IMG/VR virus record: IMGVR_UViG_3300050821_005220 | Span: 1-20,154 of that record | DNA: 20,154 bases | Strand: one strand, 5' to 3' | DNA from: a virus | Shown: positions 1 to 6,499 of the stretch, piece after piece | How the letters are laid out: every line of letters starts with the position of its first letter | How positions within the stretch are numbered: the first letter of the stretch is position 1 | Notes under the pieces: model-generated | What the model saw: the letters and a program-made list of their open reading frames with translations, nothing else | The model's database searches: none | What the model was told of the DNA's origin: nothing | Translations under genes and position numbers: made by a program

Positions 1-1
1 T

Positions 2-709
2 CAGACCCAGGCGGCTCCGCAATGGACCGATGACCAGTGGGAGGCCGAAGGGTTGAAGCGTGGGATGTCGGGACAGGCTTATAAGGCTGTTGCAGAAACG
101 GCGGCGGGGATAGCTGAGTATACCGCTAAGCCTCTGCGTGAGGCCACCGAGGAAGCGCGTCGAGAGGCGAAGGAAGCACGGGCAGAGACAGCGCGAATCA
201 AGGCCAGCAAGGGAATCGAAAATATTGAATCAGACTTCTACGAAAAGAATGCTGCCCTCCGCGCTCATAAAAAGACGATAAACGAATTCCTTGATACATA
301 CCCGGACAAGGATAGCGTTACTGGCGAGGCGTTACAAAAGCGTCTGGCCCTTGCTTCGGATTTTGTTAAGGGGAGAGTAAAGGAGACTATGAGAACTTCA
401 CGCCCTGGTCAGTCCGGTAGCTCGCGCTTCGAAAGTGCAGAGCGCGAAGAAAACGATAATCGCGACCCTATGGATATTCCAGAATTCGATCCCAAGGGAA
501 CCGGAGGTAATCTCGGGGCCGTCCATCTGATGTCTCAGGTCAACGCCAGTTTCGGTCAAGAGCTTCGCCATGATGATTCTATTAAGGTTTGGAAGGAATC
601 CCTTGACGAAGAGGGTCGCGGAGTTTCTATAAGCAGCGCGGAAGATGTTGCTTGGGCCAATCGTATGCGCTCGCGTAACTTTGTCGGCGGGAAACGATCC
701 GAGGAATAA
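2..709 (+). CDS. Scaffold-like coiled-coil protein, 5' end outside window
   Basis: The reading frame is open from base 2 to the TAA at 707-709 (235 codons visible), so the true start is probably upstream. A TTG at 53 with GGAGG seven bases before it is a possible internal or alternative start. The protein is hydrophilic and highly charged. An Ala/Glu/Arg-rich stretch just after the TTG looks like a long coiled coil, followed by a disordered segment rich in Asp, Asn and Gly. There are no cysteines and no membrane segment. Position upstream of the capsid genes, composition and helical character fit a head scaffolding protein, which holds the procapsid together and leaves before DNA packaging. 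This is inferred from context; no catalytic motif or clear family signature is visible. The next gene's ATG follows this stop directly, implying co-translation. Confidence 0.6.
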   Translation, partial: QTQAAPQWTDDQWEAEGLKRGMSGQAYKAVAETAAGIAEYTAKPLREATEEARREAKEARAETARIKASKGIENIESDFYEKNAALRAHKKTINEFLDTYPDKDSVTGEALQKRLALASDFVKGRVKETMRTSRPGQSGSSRFESAEREENDNRDPMDIPEFDPKGTGGNLGAVHLMSQVNASFGQELRHDDSIKVWKESLDEEGRGVSISSAEDVAWANRMRSRNFVGGKRSEE

Positions 710-1156
710 ATGGAACGCGGGAGCAACGAACTTCAGAAAGCTTTTTGGCGGGCAGATAATCCCAATGCGGAACTGCCCGATACCGACTTTTGGCCGACTG
801 AATCTCGCGGAGATGGTAAAGTAAGAAAAAATAATGCGCGGACTGGTGCGGCTCAGGGAAAATCATCTCTCATCCGAAAGGCTCCATGTCGACTTTGTGG
901 TTGGCTTAATGATTTGACGGCAATAGACCACAGTGGTGGGAGTCTCGATGGAGAAGGGGCTGGCGGTTCTATCACAACGGCCACGGCTTCCGTTACGTTA
1001 CTTAACGGAACTGTTCATACAGAAAATTATGGAACGCAGGCGTTAAGAAAAAATTCCGGTTGCGCTCTCTGTTTTTCAAAGAATAGTACGAGTCTTCGTA
1101 TCGACGTACAAACTTACGTCAATCCGTGGGACAGAATTCAGCCTCTCGGATTTTAA
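710..1156 (+). CDS. Small phage zinc-ribbon protein (two CxxC knuckles)
   Basis: A 148-residue protein whose ATG abuts the preceding TAA. Two CxxC knuckles, C60-C63 (CRLCG) and C118-C121 (CALC), are separated by about 55 residues. Between them lies a Gly-rich segment (SGGSLDGEGAGG), and a KNS motif follows the second knuckle. This CxxC...CxxC layout with a Gly-rich middle fits a structural zinc ribbon seen in small proteins near phage head genes. The knuckles probably bind one Zn(II). The N-terminal 55 residues are polar and probably disordered. There is no signal peptide, so these cysteines should be metal ligands in the cytoplasm rather than disulfides. Role unknown: a minor head protein, a nucleic-acid-binding accessory factor or a regulator are possible. 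A strong promoter begins four bases after the stop. Confidence 0.6.
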   Translation: MERGSNELQKAFWRADNPNAELPDTDFWPTESRGDGKVRKNNARTGAAQGKSSLIRKAPCRLCGWLNDLTAIDHSGGSLDGEGAGGSITTATASVTLLNGTVHTENYGTQALRKNSGCALCFSKNSTSLRIDVQTYVNPWDRIQPLGF

Positions 1157-1159
1157 TAC

Positions 1160-1188
1160 TTGACACAATGCGCGTTGTCGTTTATACT
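1160..1188 (+). promoter_or_regulatory. Sigma70-type promoter for the capsid genes
   Basis: TTGACA at 1160-1165 matches the -35 consensus perfectly. A 17-base spacer is followed by TATACT at 1183-1188, one mismatch from TATAAT. The predicted start is near 1195, about 60 bases before the ATG at 1256. It directly follows the stop of the zinc-ribbon gene and would boost expression of the capsid-associated and major capsid genes. The spacer holds an imperfect palindrome at 1165-1178. The transcript would begin with a leader element repeated near 2107 and 11962. Confidence 0.8.
1165..1178. promoter_or_regulatory. Possible operator palindrome between -35 and -10
   Basis: ACAATGCGCGTTGT forms an imperfect dyad (arms ACAA/TTGT around a CG-rich centre, 12 of 14 positions symmetric). 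It sits between the -35 and -10 of the capsid promoter, where a repressor could block RNA polymerase. No second copy was noticed in the window, so this could be chance. Confidence 0.25.
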
Positions 1189-1194
1189 TAAATA

Positions 1195-1230
1195 GTCGCC
1201 GTCGTTCCCACCTAGAATCCCAACAAAGCC
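1195..1230 (+). repeat. Leader element copy A (5'UTR of capsid transcript)
   Basis: First of three related intergenic elements. It begins at the predicted transcription start, with GTCGCCGTCGTT followed by the core CCTAGAATCCCAACAAAGC (1211-1229). The 23 bases at 1207-1229 match copy C (11977-11999) at all but one position. A strong ribosome binding site (TAGGAGA) lies between the element and the ATG at 1256. Possible roles are a shared 5'UTR that sets mRNA stability or processing, a regulator binding site, or a promoter for a phage-encoded RNA polymerase. Confidence 0.7.
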
Positions 1231-1255
1231 AGCGCAATACGTTTAGGAGATTACC

Positions 1256-2095
1256 ATGGCGACACAGGGACCTTCGACTTACGTTGTTAATTACGCGGAC
1301 ATGCGCGCGATCCGTTTTCCGGTCAGCGGCGCTGGTTCTAATATTCCGGTCGGTACTCTCCTGATGCCTGGTGTTACGGGCGGAACTAATGATGGGGTTT
1401 TGATTCCCATTACTGCGACCAACAATGACGACGTTGTCGGAGTTCTGACCGAATTACATAATTTTTCTTTGAGCGGTGACGCTACTACGGCGACTCTCGT
1501 CCAATGGTTTCCTGTTGCTGGATTCGCTGGGGCTTCTTATATTCTTGGCTCCGCGATATCTCCGACTTCTATCAGCTATCCTTCGCATCCGGTCGATCTT
1601 GTCGATACGGCGACTATTATCAAGGTTGATTACAGCCTTTCTTCTACTGTCGCTGTCGCTTCGGCGGCAGGTGCGACTATCACGATCACGAGCTTCGAAG
1701 CTAACTTTGATAGCGGCTTCTCTTACGTTAATGCCGGTACCGGGATTGGTCAGCTTAATTTCGTGGCCTCTTCTTCTTCGGGTTCTATGGTTCTTACGAC
1801 TTCTCCCACTACGGCCTATGACAACACGAGCAAGTTGACCAAGATTCTTCCTCTGTTCTACAAGACGCCAGTTTGGAAGGTCAATACGACGACTGTCCCT
1901 ACTGTTCTTGACAGCACGGCGGCGGCTGGAACTGGTAAGGGTACGGTACTGGCGAACTTCCTTTCTACTAACGGTCTTTCCGTTCAGCTTGATCCTAAGA
2001 TTCACAATCAGACCAACAATCTTAACTCGGTTAGTTCTTTGGCGTTCTATTCGTATATCGCCCTGAATGATACTGCCTTGCATCCTCAAGACTAG
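1256..2095 (+). CDS. Capsid-associated (decoration-like) structural protein
   Basis: A 279-residue protein with a strong upstream AGGAGA. It is rich in Ser, Thr, Val and Ala with alternating beta-type hydrophobicity, contains no cysteines, and has no signal peptide or membrane segment. It lies directly before the major capsid gene and behind the strongest promoter in the window. Codon use is strongly biased to pyrimidine-ending codons (TCT, CTT, GTT, ACT), as expected for an abundant protein. These points suggest a capsid decoration or head fibre protein, a common occupant of this position in tailed-phage head operons. No specific family was recognised, and a major tail or spike protein cannot be excluded. 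The codon bias creates long artificial open frames on the opposite strand. Confidence 0.6.
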   Translation: MATQGPSTYVVNYADMRAIRFPVSGAGSNIPVGTLLMPGVTGGTNDGVLIPITATNNDDVVGVLTELHNFSLSGDATTATLVQWFPVAGFAGASYILGSAISPTSISYPSHPVDLVDTATIIKVDYSLSSTVAVASAAGATITITSFEANFDSGFSYVNAGTGIGQLNFVASSSSGSMVLTTSPTTAYDNTSKLTKILPLFYKTPVWKVNTTTVPTVLDSTAAAGTGKGTVLANFLSTNGLSVQLDPKIHNQTNNLNSVSSLAFYSYIALNDTALHPQD

Positions 2096-2106
2096 CAGCC
2101 GTTGAC

Positions 2107-2145
2107 GTTGCCGCCGTTGTAAACAGCCAGAATCCCAGCAGGGCC
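2107..2145 (+). repeat. Leader element copy B (upstream of major capsid gene)
   Basis: GTTGCCGCCGTTG followed by CCAGAATCCCAGCAGGGCC is a diverged second copy of the leader element at 1195 and 11962. Unlike those two, no convincing -10 box lies just upstream. This copy may therefore be an RNA processing or protein-binding site, or a promoter for a different polymerase, rather than the 5' end of a sigma70 transcript. It lies in the 106-base gap before the major capsid gene and is followed by a perfect hairpin. Confidence 0.5.
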
Positions 2146-2152
2146 AGGGCAG

Positions 2153-2169
2153 CGGTTCCAAAGGAACCG
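2153..2169 (+). promoter_or_regulatory. Perfect 7-bp hairpin upstream of major capsid gene
   Basis: CGGTTCC-AAA-GGAACCG is a perfect inverted repeat with a three-base loop. The following bases (TCAAGATTT) lack a proper U tract, so it is a weak candidate for an intrinsic terminator. TTGACG at 2102-2107 can also pair with CGTCAA at 2168-2173, giving a competing fold. It ends about 20 bases before the AAGGGAG ribosome binding site of the capsid gene. A stabilising or processing hairpin for the capsid mRNA is the most likely role. Confidence 0.5.
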
Positions 2170-2201
2170 TCAAGATTTAAACTGCCGCAAGGGAGCTAGT
2201 T

Positions 2202-3095
2202 ATGGCTGTAGTCAACTCGGGCCAGTGGCCCAGCGTCACGCAAAAGGACCTTTCTCTCCTATTCGTTGACCAATATCGGGGCTGGCCTTCGATGCTCCCT
2301 TTGCTCTATCGATTCAAGATGGCAGAGCAGGGTACCGAATACGATCTTGAGGTGGCGGACTTCCCCGCTGTCCAGCTTTTCACCGGCTCGATTCCGTTCG
2401 TGCCGATCCAGGAAGGCTACAAGAAGTCTGTCCAAGAGACCCAGTATGCTCTAGGTCTTGTGGTCACGCGGCAACTTCTCCGCAACGATCTGTATGGCGC
2501 GGTTCGCGAGTCGGTTCGCACGATGGCCGATTCCTTCCGTCAGCTTCGCGAGTCGCAGGGCGCTTTCCCGTTCGTTAACGCCTTCAACGGATCGTTTACG
2601 ACTGGCGACGGCCTGAGCCTCTGTAACTCGGCCCATACGAACGCGAACGGAGGGGCGAACTTCTCTAATACGGGAAGCCTTGCCTTCTCCGCTCCGAATA
2701 TCCAGGCCAACCGCCTGCTTATGAAGGCGTTCCCGTCAAACGCCGGTAACGTCATTTCCAACGTTCCCGACATGCTCCTTGTTCCGATGGGACTTGAAGA
2801 CGTGGCTTATGAAGTCTTGGAGAGCATGGGCAAGGTCGATACGGCTCTAAATAACAGGAATTACAGTGAAGGGCGATATAAATTGGTGGTTTGGGATAAC
2901 TTCCTTACGTCTTCGACGAACTGGTTCTTGATCAACAGCCAGCGTATGCAGCGCGAGCTTATTTTCCGGGAATGGGAGAAGACTTCTTTCATGCGCTCGG
3001 GCGAGTTCGATACTTTGGCGACGAAATGGGCCGGTTACACGAGTTTCGGTATTAGCTCGGTTGAGCCGCGCTGGATTTATGGTTCGAGCAACTAA
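2202..3095 (+). CDS. Major capsid protein, HK97 fold
   Basis: A 297-residue protein that forms the icosahedral shell. Supporting features are an N-terminal helical arm; a P-domain helix region with the pattern VTRQLLRNDLYGAVRES; the motif GDGLSLCNSAH near residues 134-146, which matches the DG..LF...H loop common in Mu-gpT-like and related capsid proteins; and a C-terminal beta region ending in a Trp/Tyr-rich tail. Length is typical for proteins without a fused scaffold or protease domain. It has one cysteine and no signal peptide, fitting cytoplasmic assembly. The ATG has a good ribosome binding site (AAGGGAGC). The scaffold-like gene at the left edge and the small gene at 3126 fit a standard head cassette. 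Portal and terminase genes would be expected upstream of the window. Confidence 0.85.
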   Translation: MAVVNSGQWPSVTQKDLSLLFVDQYRGWPSMLPLLYRFKMAEQGTEYDLEVADFPAVQLFTGSIPFVPIQEGYKKSVQETQYALGLVVTRQLLRNDLYGAVRESVRTMADSFRQLRESQGAFPFVNAFNGSFTTGDGLSLCNSAHTNANGGANFSNTGSLAFSAPNIQANRLLMKAFPSNAGNVISNVPDMLLVPMGLEDVAYEVLESMGKVDTALNNRNYSEGRYKLVVWDNFLTSSTNWFLINSQRMQRELIFREWEKTSFMRSGEFDTLATKWAGYTSFGISSVEPRWIYGSSN

Positions 3096-3125
3096 ATCAA
3101 AAAGACAAATCAACTAGAGAGGAAC

Positions 3126-3665
3126 ATGGCTAATAACCCCAACTTGATCGTTAAGTCCGGCGAGCCGCAACCTGTAAAGCGCGTCTTGAGCGTTCGTGAA
3201 CGCGAGTCTTTACAGAAGGCGGCGTCCATCTATGGATACGCCAATCAGGCGAGCGATAATTATATCCCTGGCTCGCAGGGCGCGGCTCCGGTAAATGTTC
3301 CTTGGTTGAATGTCAACCGCCCCAGGCTTAATGAGCAGCAACGTCAGGTTATGAAGGTTCTAGAGGATGGTACGCCAGAACCGGTGCATGGCGAGGAAAA
3401 GGATAAGCTCGCCAAGAGGGCTGATATCCTGAAGTCTCAGTTTGAGGAATTTTTGCAGACGCGCGAGGAATGCCACGTCGTTAAGCGTGATAATCCGGCG
3501 TTCTTCTCGGCCCTGGATAAGGCCAAGAAGTGGTCTACCAAGCAAGAGAAACTTGGGGGAAGGACTCCTGAGGAAGTGGCCCAGGAGTACCGCTACATCA
3601 TGCGGCGCTTAGAGCCCGAGGACGAGAACGCCGATTCGTTGGACCGGCTGCGTAAGCAGCGTTAA
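3126..3665 (+). CDS. Capsid-adjacent conserved phage protein
   Basis: A 179-residue, highly charged, mostly helical protein with one cysteine and no signal peptide or membrane segment. AGAGAGGAAC gives a good ribosome binding site. The C-terminal half has the pattern of a small family often next to podovirus capsid genes: a helix beginning KLAKRADILKSQFEEFL, a middle segment with conserved Trp, then YRYIMRRLEPEDENADSLDRLR near the C-terminus. The family's function is not established to my knowledge. A head-completion or packaging-related role is plausible from position. It is the last cytoplasmic-type gene before the block of exported proteins. Confidence 0.55.
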   Translation: MANNPNLIVKSGEPQPVKRVLSVRERESLQKAASIYGYANQASDNYIPGSQGAAPVNVPWLNVNRPRLNEQQRQVMKVLEDGTPEPVHGEEKDKLAKRADILKSQFEEFLQTREECHVVKRDNPAFFSALDKAKKWSTKQEKLGGRTPEEVAQEYRYIMRRLEPEDENADSLDRLRKQR

Positions 3666-3687
3666 AAGCGTAGAGGGAGGATTTCGC

Positions 3688-4161
3688 ATGAAGAAGGCTG
3701 TCAATTTTGTCGCCCTCGTCGCTGTTTCTTTAGTTCTTGTGGCCCAATACAGCAGCTTTGTCCAAGCTCGTCTAATCGGTACTAACCCGCTTGGTGTTAA
3801 CGCTGACGTTTGGTGTACTGGTGGTCGTATTCGCGGCAACACAACGCTATCGGATATGGAAATGTGTCAAGATGCGTCCAACAATCTTGTCCCGACGACT
3901 ACTCTTAGGGGTAGCATCGGCCTTTCTACTGAGGCGTGGGTTTCCGTTAATGCTTCCCAAATTATCCCGACGGATACGTCCTCTAGTCGCCTACATCTTC
4001 CCGTGATCAGCACGACTACGGGAATTACCCTTGCGGTTACTCAGGGCGATCTATACGCGATGCAGGATGCTAGTGGGAAGATTTATACAACTTGCTTCGC
4101 TAGCGGTACTGTTACCAATGGCCTAGTTCTTTCTTCGGCTCCTGCGACGGCTTGCCGGTAG
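3688..4161 (+). CDS. Exported small protein with signal peptide, unknown function
   Basis: A 157-residue protein with a textbook Sec signal peptide: lysines at 2-3, a hydrophobic core at about 4-19, and a likely cleavage after FVQA at residue 27. The mature part is about 130 residues, beta-rich, with four cysteines. The gene has one of the strongest ribosome binding sites in the window (AGGGAGG, seven bases before ATG), so it is probably abundant. It opens a run of six consecutive signal-peptide genes. No family was recognised. A small tail, fibre-base or surface-decoration protein is possible from context. The cysteine number is consistent with two disulfides in an oxidising compartment. Confidence 0.6.
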   Translation: MKKAVNFVALVAVSLVLVAQYSSFVQARLIGTNPLGVNADVWCTGGRIRGNTTLSDMEMCQDASNNLVPTTTLRGSIGLSTEAWVSVNASQIIPTDTSSSRLHLPVISTTTGITLAVTQGDLYAMQDASGKIYTTCFASGTVTNGLVLSSAPATACR

Positions 4162-4170
4162 TAATAGAAA

Positions 4171-4644
4171 ATGAAAATGCCTAACGCTAGACGGCTAGGG
4201 TTATATTTCTCCTTAGTCGTCATTGCGGGCGTGGTGGTCCTATCTCCACGATTCGCCAACGCATTAGGTACGAAGGAATGGCAAGACATCAGAACTTATC
4301 GAAGCGAGGGGCGCGGGATTCTTCCATTCAATGTTAGCTGTAGCTCAACAGCGTGGACTGTTGTTCAATCCTCAGATGCCATACGTCGGTCTATCTTGAT
4401 GGAGTCCATCCCGGAAAACACCTTGAATGTTTGTATATCCACTTTAACGCTAATTGGCGATCCGTGCGGACAAGGAACTCCTGGAATAAAACTAACTAAT
4501 GGATCATCCCTTACCGATTATACGACCATTCAATGGAACTGCCGTGCCGTTCCTTCGGCAACGCTAAGCTCTAGCACAGTGAGCGGTTATTCAACGCGCG
4601 ATAAAGGCGATTTTGGGGCCATCTATGCGCCTAGCCTTCAGTAG
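4171..4644 (+). CDS. Exported small protein with signal peptide, unknown function
   Basis: A 157-residue protein starting nine bases after the previous stop. The N-terminus has a basic region (K2, R7, R8), a hydrophobic core at about 11-24 and a probable cleavage after FANA at residue 31. The mature region is Ser/Thr-rich with four cysteines and a pattern suggesting one beta-sandwich domain. It resembles the preceding gene in size, signal peptide and cysteine number, although no clear alignment is visible; the two could be distant paralogues. The ribosome binding site is weak, so translation may depend on coupling. The last 20 bases overlap the start of the tail fibre gene. No family recognised. 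Confidence 0.55.
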   Translation: MKMPNARRLGLYFSLVVIAGVVVLSPRFANALGTKEWQDIRTYRSEGRGILPFNVSCSSTAWTVVQSSDAIRRSILMESIPENTLNVCISTLTLIGDPCGQGTPGIKLTNGSSLTDYTTIQWNCRAVPSATLSSSTVSGYSTRDKGDFGAIYAPSLQ

Positions 4645-6487
4645 TGCTGTTGCTGTAATATTCCTGGCCGCTAATGCGATTGCCGGGGACCTGAGACCGG
4701 CCAATACTAGTAGCGGTGGCGGGGGCGGCGGCGGTGCTCCCACTGGGCCAGCCGGTGGCTCTCTGGCTGGATCATATCCAAATCCAACATTAAATCCAGT
4801 CAATACCGATCTTTCTACTGTTACCATTATCCAAAATAGTGCTGGAATAATTACCTACCCGAACGCCCCATTGCAGATTTTTGGAAATGCCAATGGATAT
4901 TTACAATCTGTTCTTCAAAATCTTTCAAATGGGACGTCTGCCTCCGGTGATCAAGTCATAACCGACGATCTTGGAGGCGACACTTCATTTTATTTAAATT
5001 TGGGAATCAACAGTTCAAAATTTAGCCAATCTGGATTCTCGGCGCAAAAATCTTCTGACGGATACGTTGTTACGTCTGATTCAAACTTGCATTTGTGGGC
5101 CGATACGAATGGAGCCCTTAACGGTGGAATTGGACATGTTATCGTTGGGTCTAGCATCCCCAACAGCGGAAATACAGCCCTTGATATATCTTCTACCGGA
5201 TTCGTTGTTTCTCCCCCTGCGACTTTCAATTCCTCTGTGACTTTTAATTCCAATGTCGGCGTAGGAGCTAGCAATGGCTCTGCATTTACTCTCAAGGTTT
5301 CTTCTGGCGGGGCTATTTTTGACGGCTACACCACGCAGAACTTCCAAGTCGGACAAAGCAGCTTTATCATCGTCGCGGCCAGCGGCAATACCGGCATTGG
5401 CACCGCCACGCCTCAGCTTACGCTCGATGTCAACGGCGGGGCTCAATTCGGCTCGGGAGTAAATAAAAGCACGTTCACGAGTACCGGACAATTACAACTT
5501 GTTAGTGGTTCGACAGTGACGGTCCCCGGAAACGTGTATTACAGCACGTCTCCGACCTCAAATATTCCAGCAGCTATATTCAAGAGTGCTGGAAGCGTGG
5601 CATTTGGTTCTGATCCGGGAGTTTGTGCCGGAACTGTTTTCGTCGGGCAAGGAGCCTTTAGACAACCCAATGCTGGCTGTAGCTCAACGACGAATCCACT
5701 TGTTGTACATACAAGCGGCGGCGGCGCTATCACCATCACCGACAACTCTAACGCCAGAGAAAACAACTTTGGAACTGATGCCAACGCAGCATACAATGGA
5801 CCAAACGTTGGCTCCATACCAAATGAGATGCGCTGGGGCACAAACAATGTAGGTCTACGACTTGGTAGCACCAATGGCGGCGTTTTCATCGGCAGCACGC
5901 ATACTGACCCCACGGCAACGCTCGTTGTTCGATCTACCGGGGCCACGGCTGGAACTGCGGTGATTGACCTTCAGTCCAGCAGCAATGCGTCCTTGTTCAA
6001 CATAACCAATTCTAGCTTCGCTACCCTAAACGCATCCCTGAACGTGACCGGCAGCACATTCGCGGCGCAGTTCACCCCCAACCTCAGCTCCTTCACCGCG
6101 ACCGGCGCCCTCAGCGGAACCTTCACCAACACCGCATTAGGACCCTGCATCGCTGGCTCCACGATCACGTTGAGCGTTCTCTCCGGAAACTCCCTAATCA
6201 TGACCTCGCTGCATGGAACAATCAGCGTAGCCAGCCTGGCGGCGGTCATCGGAGTGGGCCTCATTGTCGACGGAGGATTCGTTGACGGAGAGACCAACTC
6301 CAAGGGTCTTACCGCCCCCCAGGAGCCCGTCTCTACCGATGGAACGAACGTGAGTTTTAGCGAGGTTCTATCTGGCCTACCGGTTGGCAGTCATAACATC
6401 TGCTTATCTCCGTTCGTGAGCGCCAACACCGGAACCATCGATTCGACGAACTCGGTCATGAAGCTGCAAGCCTATACGCTACCGTGA
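4625..6487 (+). CDS. Tail fibre-like protein with signal peptide
   Basis: A 620-residue protein. I prefer the ATG at 4625 because it puts a clean signal peptide at the N-terminus (MRLAFSSAVAVIFLAANAIA, cleavage about residue 20); a TTG at 4613 is possible. A seven-glycine linker (31-37) is followed by GPAGGSLAGSYPNPTLNP, a motif common near the N-terminus of phage fibres. The middle has repeated beta segments such as TFNSSVTFNS and GIGTATPQLTLDVNGG near residues 255-275, typical of trimeric fibre shafts. The C-terminal 130 residues form a separate beta domain with VDGGFVDG and VGSHNICL, resembling the C-terminus of the protein at 17321. The mature part has four cysteines. Expected role is host-receptor binding. 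Base composition changes near 6030, suggesting an exchanged tip. Confidence 0.7.
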   Translation: MRLAFSSAVAVIFLAANAIAGDLRPANTSSGGGGGGGAPTGPAGGSLAGSYPNPTLNPVNTDLSTVTIIQNSAGIITYPNAPLQIFGNANGYLQSVLQNLSNGTSASGDQVITDDLGGDTSFYLNLGINSSKFSQSGFSAQKSSDGYVVTSDSNLHLWADTNGALNGGIGHVIVGSSIPNSGNTALDISSTGFVVSPPATFNSSVTFNSNVGVGASNGSAFTLKVSSGGAIFDGYTTQNFQVGQSSFIIVAASGNTGIGTATPQLTLDVNGGAQFGSGVNKSTFTSTGQLQLVSGSTVTVPGNVYYSTSPTSNIPAAIFKSAGSVAFGSDPGVCAGTVFVGQGAFRQPNAGCSSTTNPLVVHTSGGGAITITDNSNARENNFGTDANAAYNGPNVGSIPNEMRWGTNNVGLRLGSTNGGVFIGSTHTDPTATLVVRSTGATAGTAVIDLQSSSNASLFNITNSSFATLNASLNVTGSTFAAQFTPNLSSFTATGALSGTFTNTALGPCIAGSTITLSVLSGNSLIMTSLHGTISVASLAAVIGVGLIVDGGFVDGETNSKGLTAPQEPVSTDGTNVSFSEVLSGLPVGSHNICLSPFVSANTGTIDSTNSVMKLQAYTLP

Positions 6488-6499
6488 CACCACGATTAG

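Noticed and set aside
1454-2173. Long open frame on the - strand (239 codons) opposite the capsid-associated gene
   Set aside because: It is very rich in Arg and Ser with no domain-like pattern and arises from the pyrimidine-ending codon bias of the + strand gene. It has no promoter or ribosome binding site support.
2153-2180. Intrinsic terminator before the major capsid gene
   Set aside because: The stem is perfect but short, and the following bases lack a U tract. Terminating before the capsid gene with no promoter after it would make little sense.
4625-6487. Diversity-generating retroelement acting on the fibre tip
   Set aside because: No reverse transcriptase gene and no near-identical template repeat with adenine-specific differences was seen in the window.
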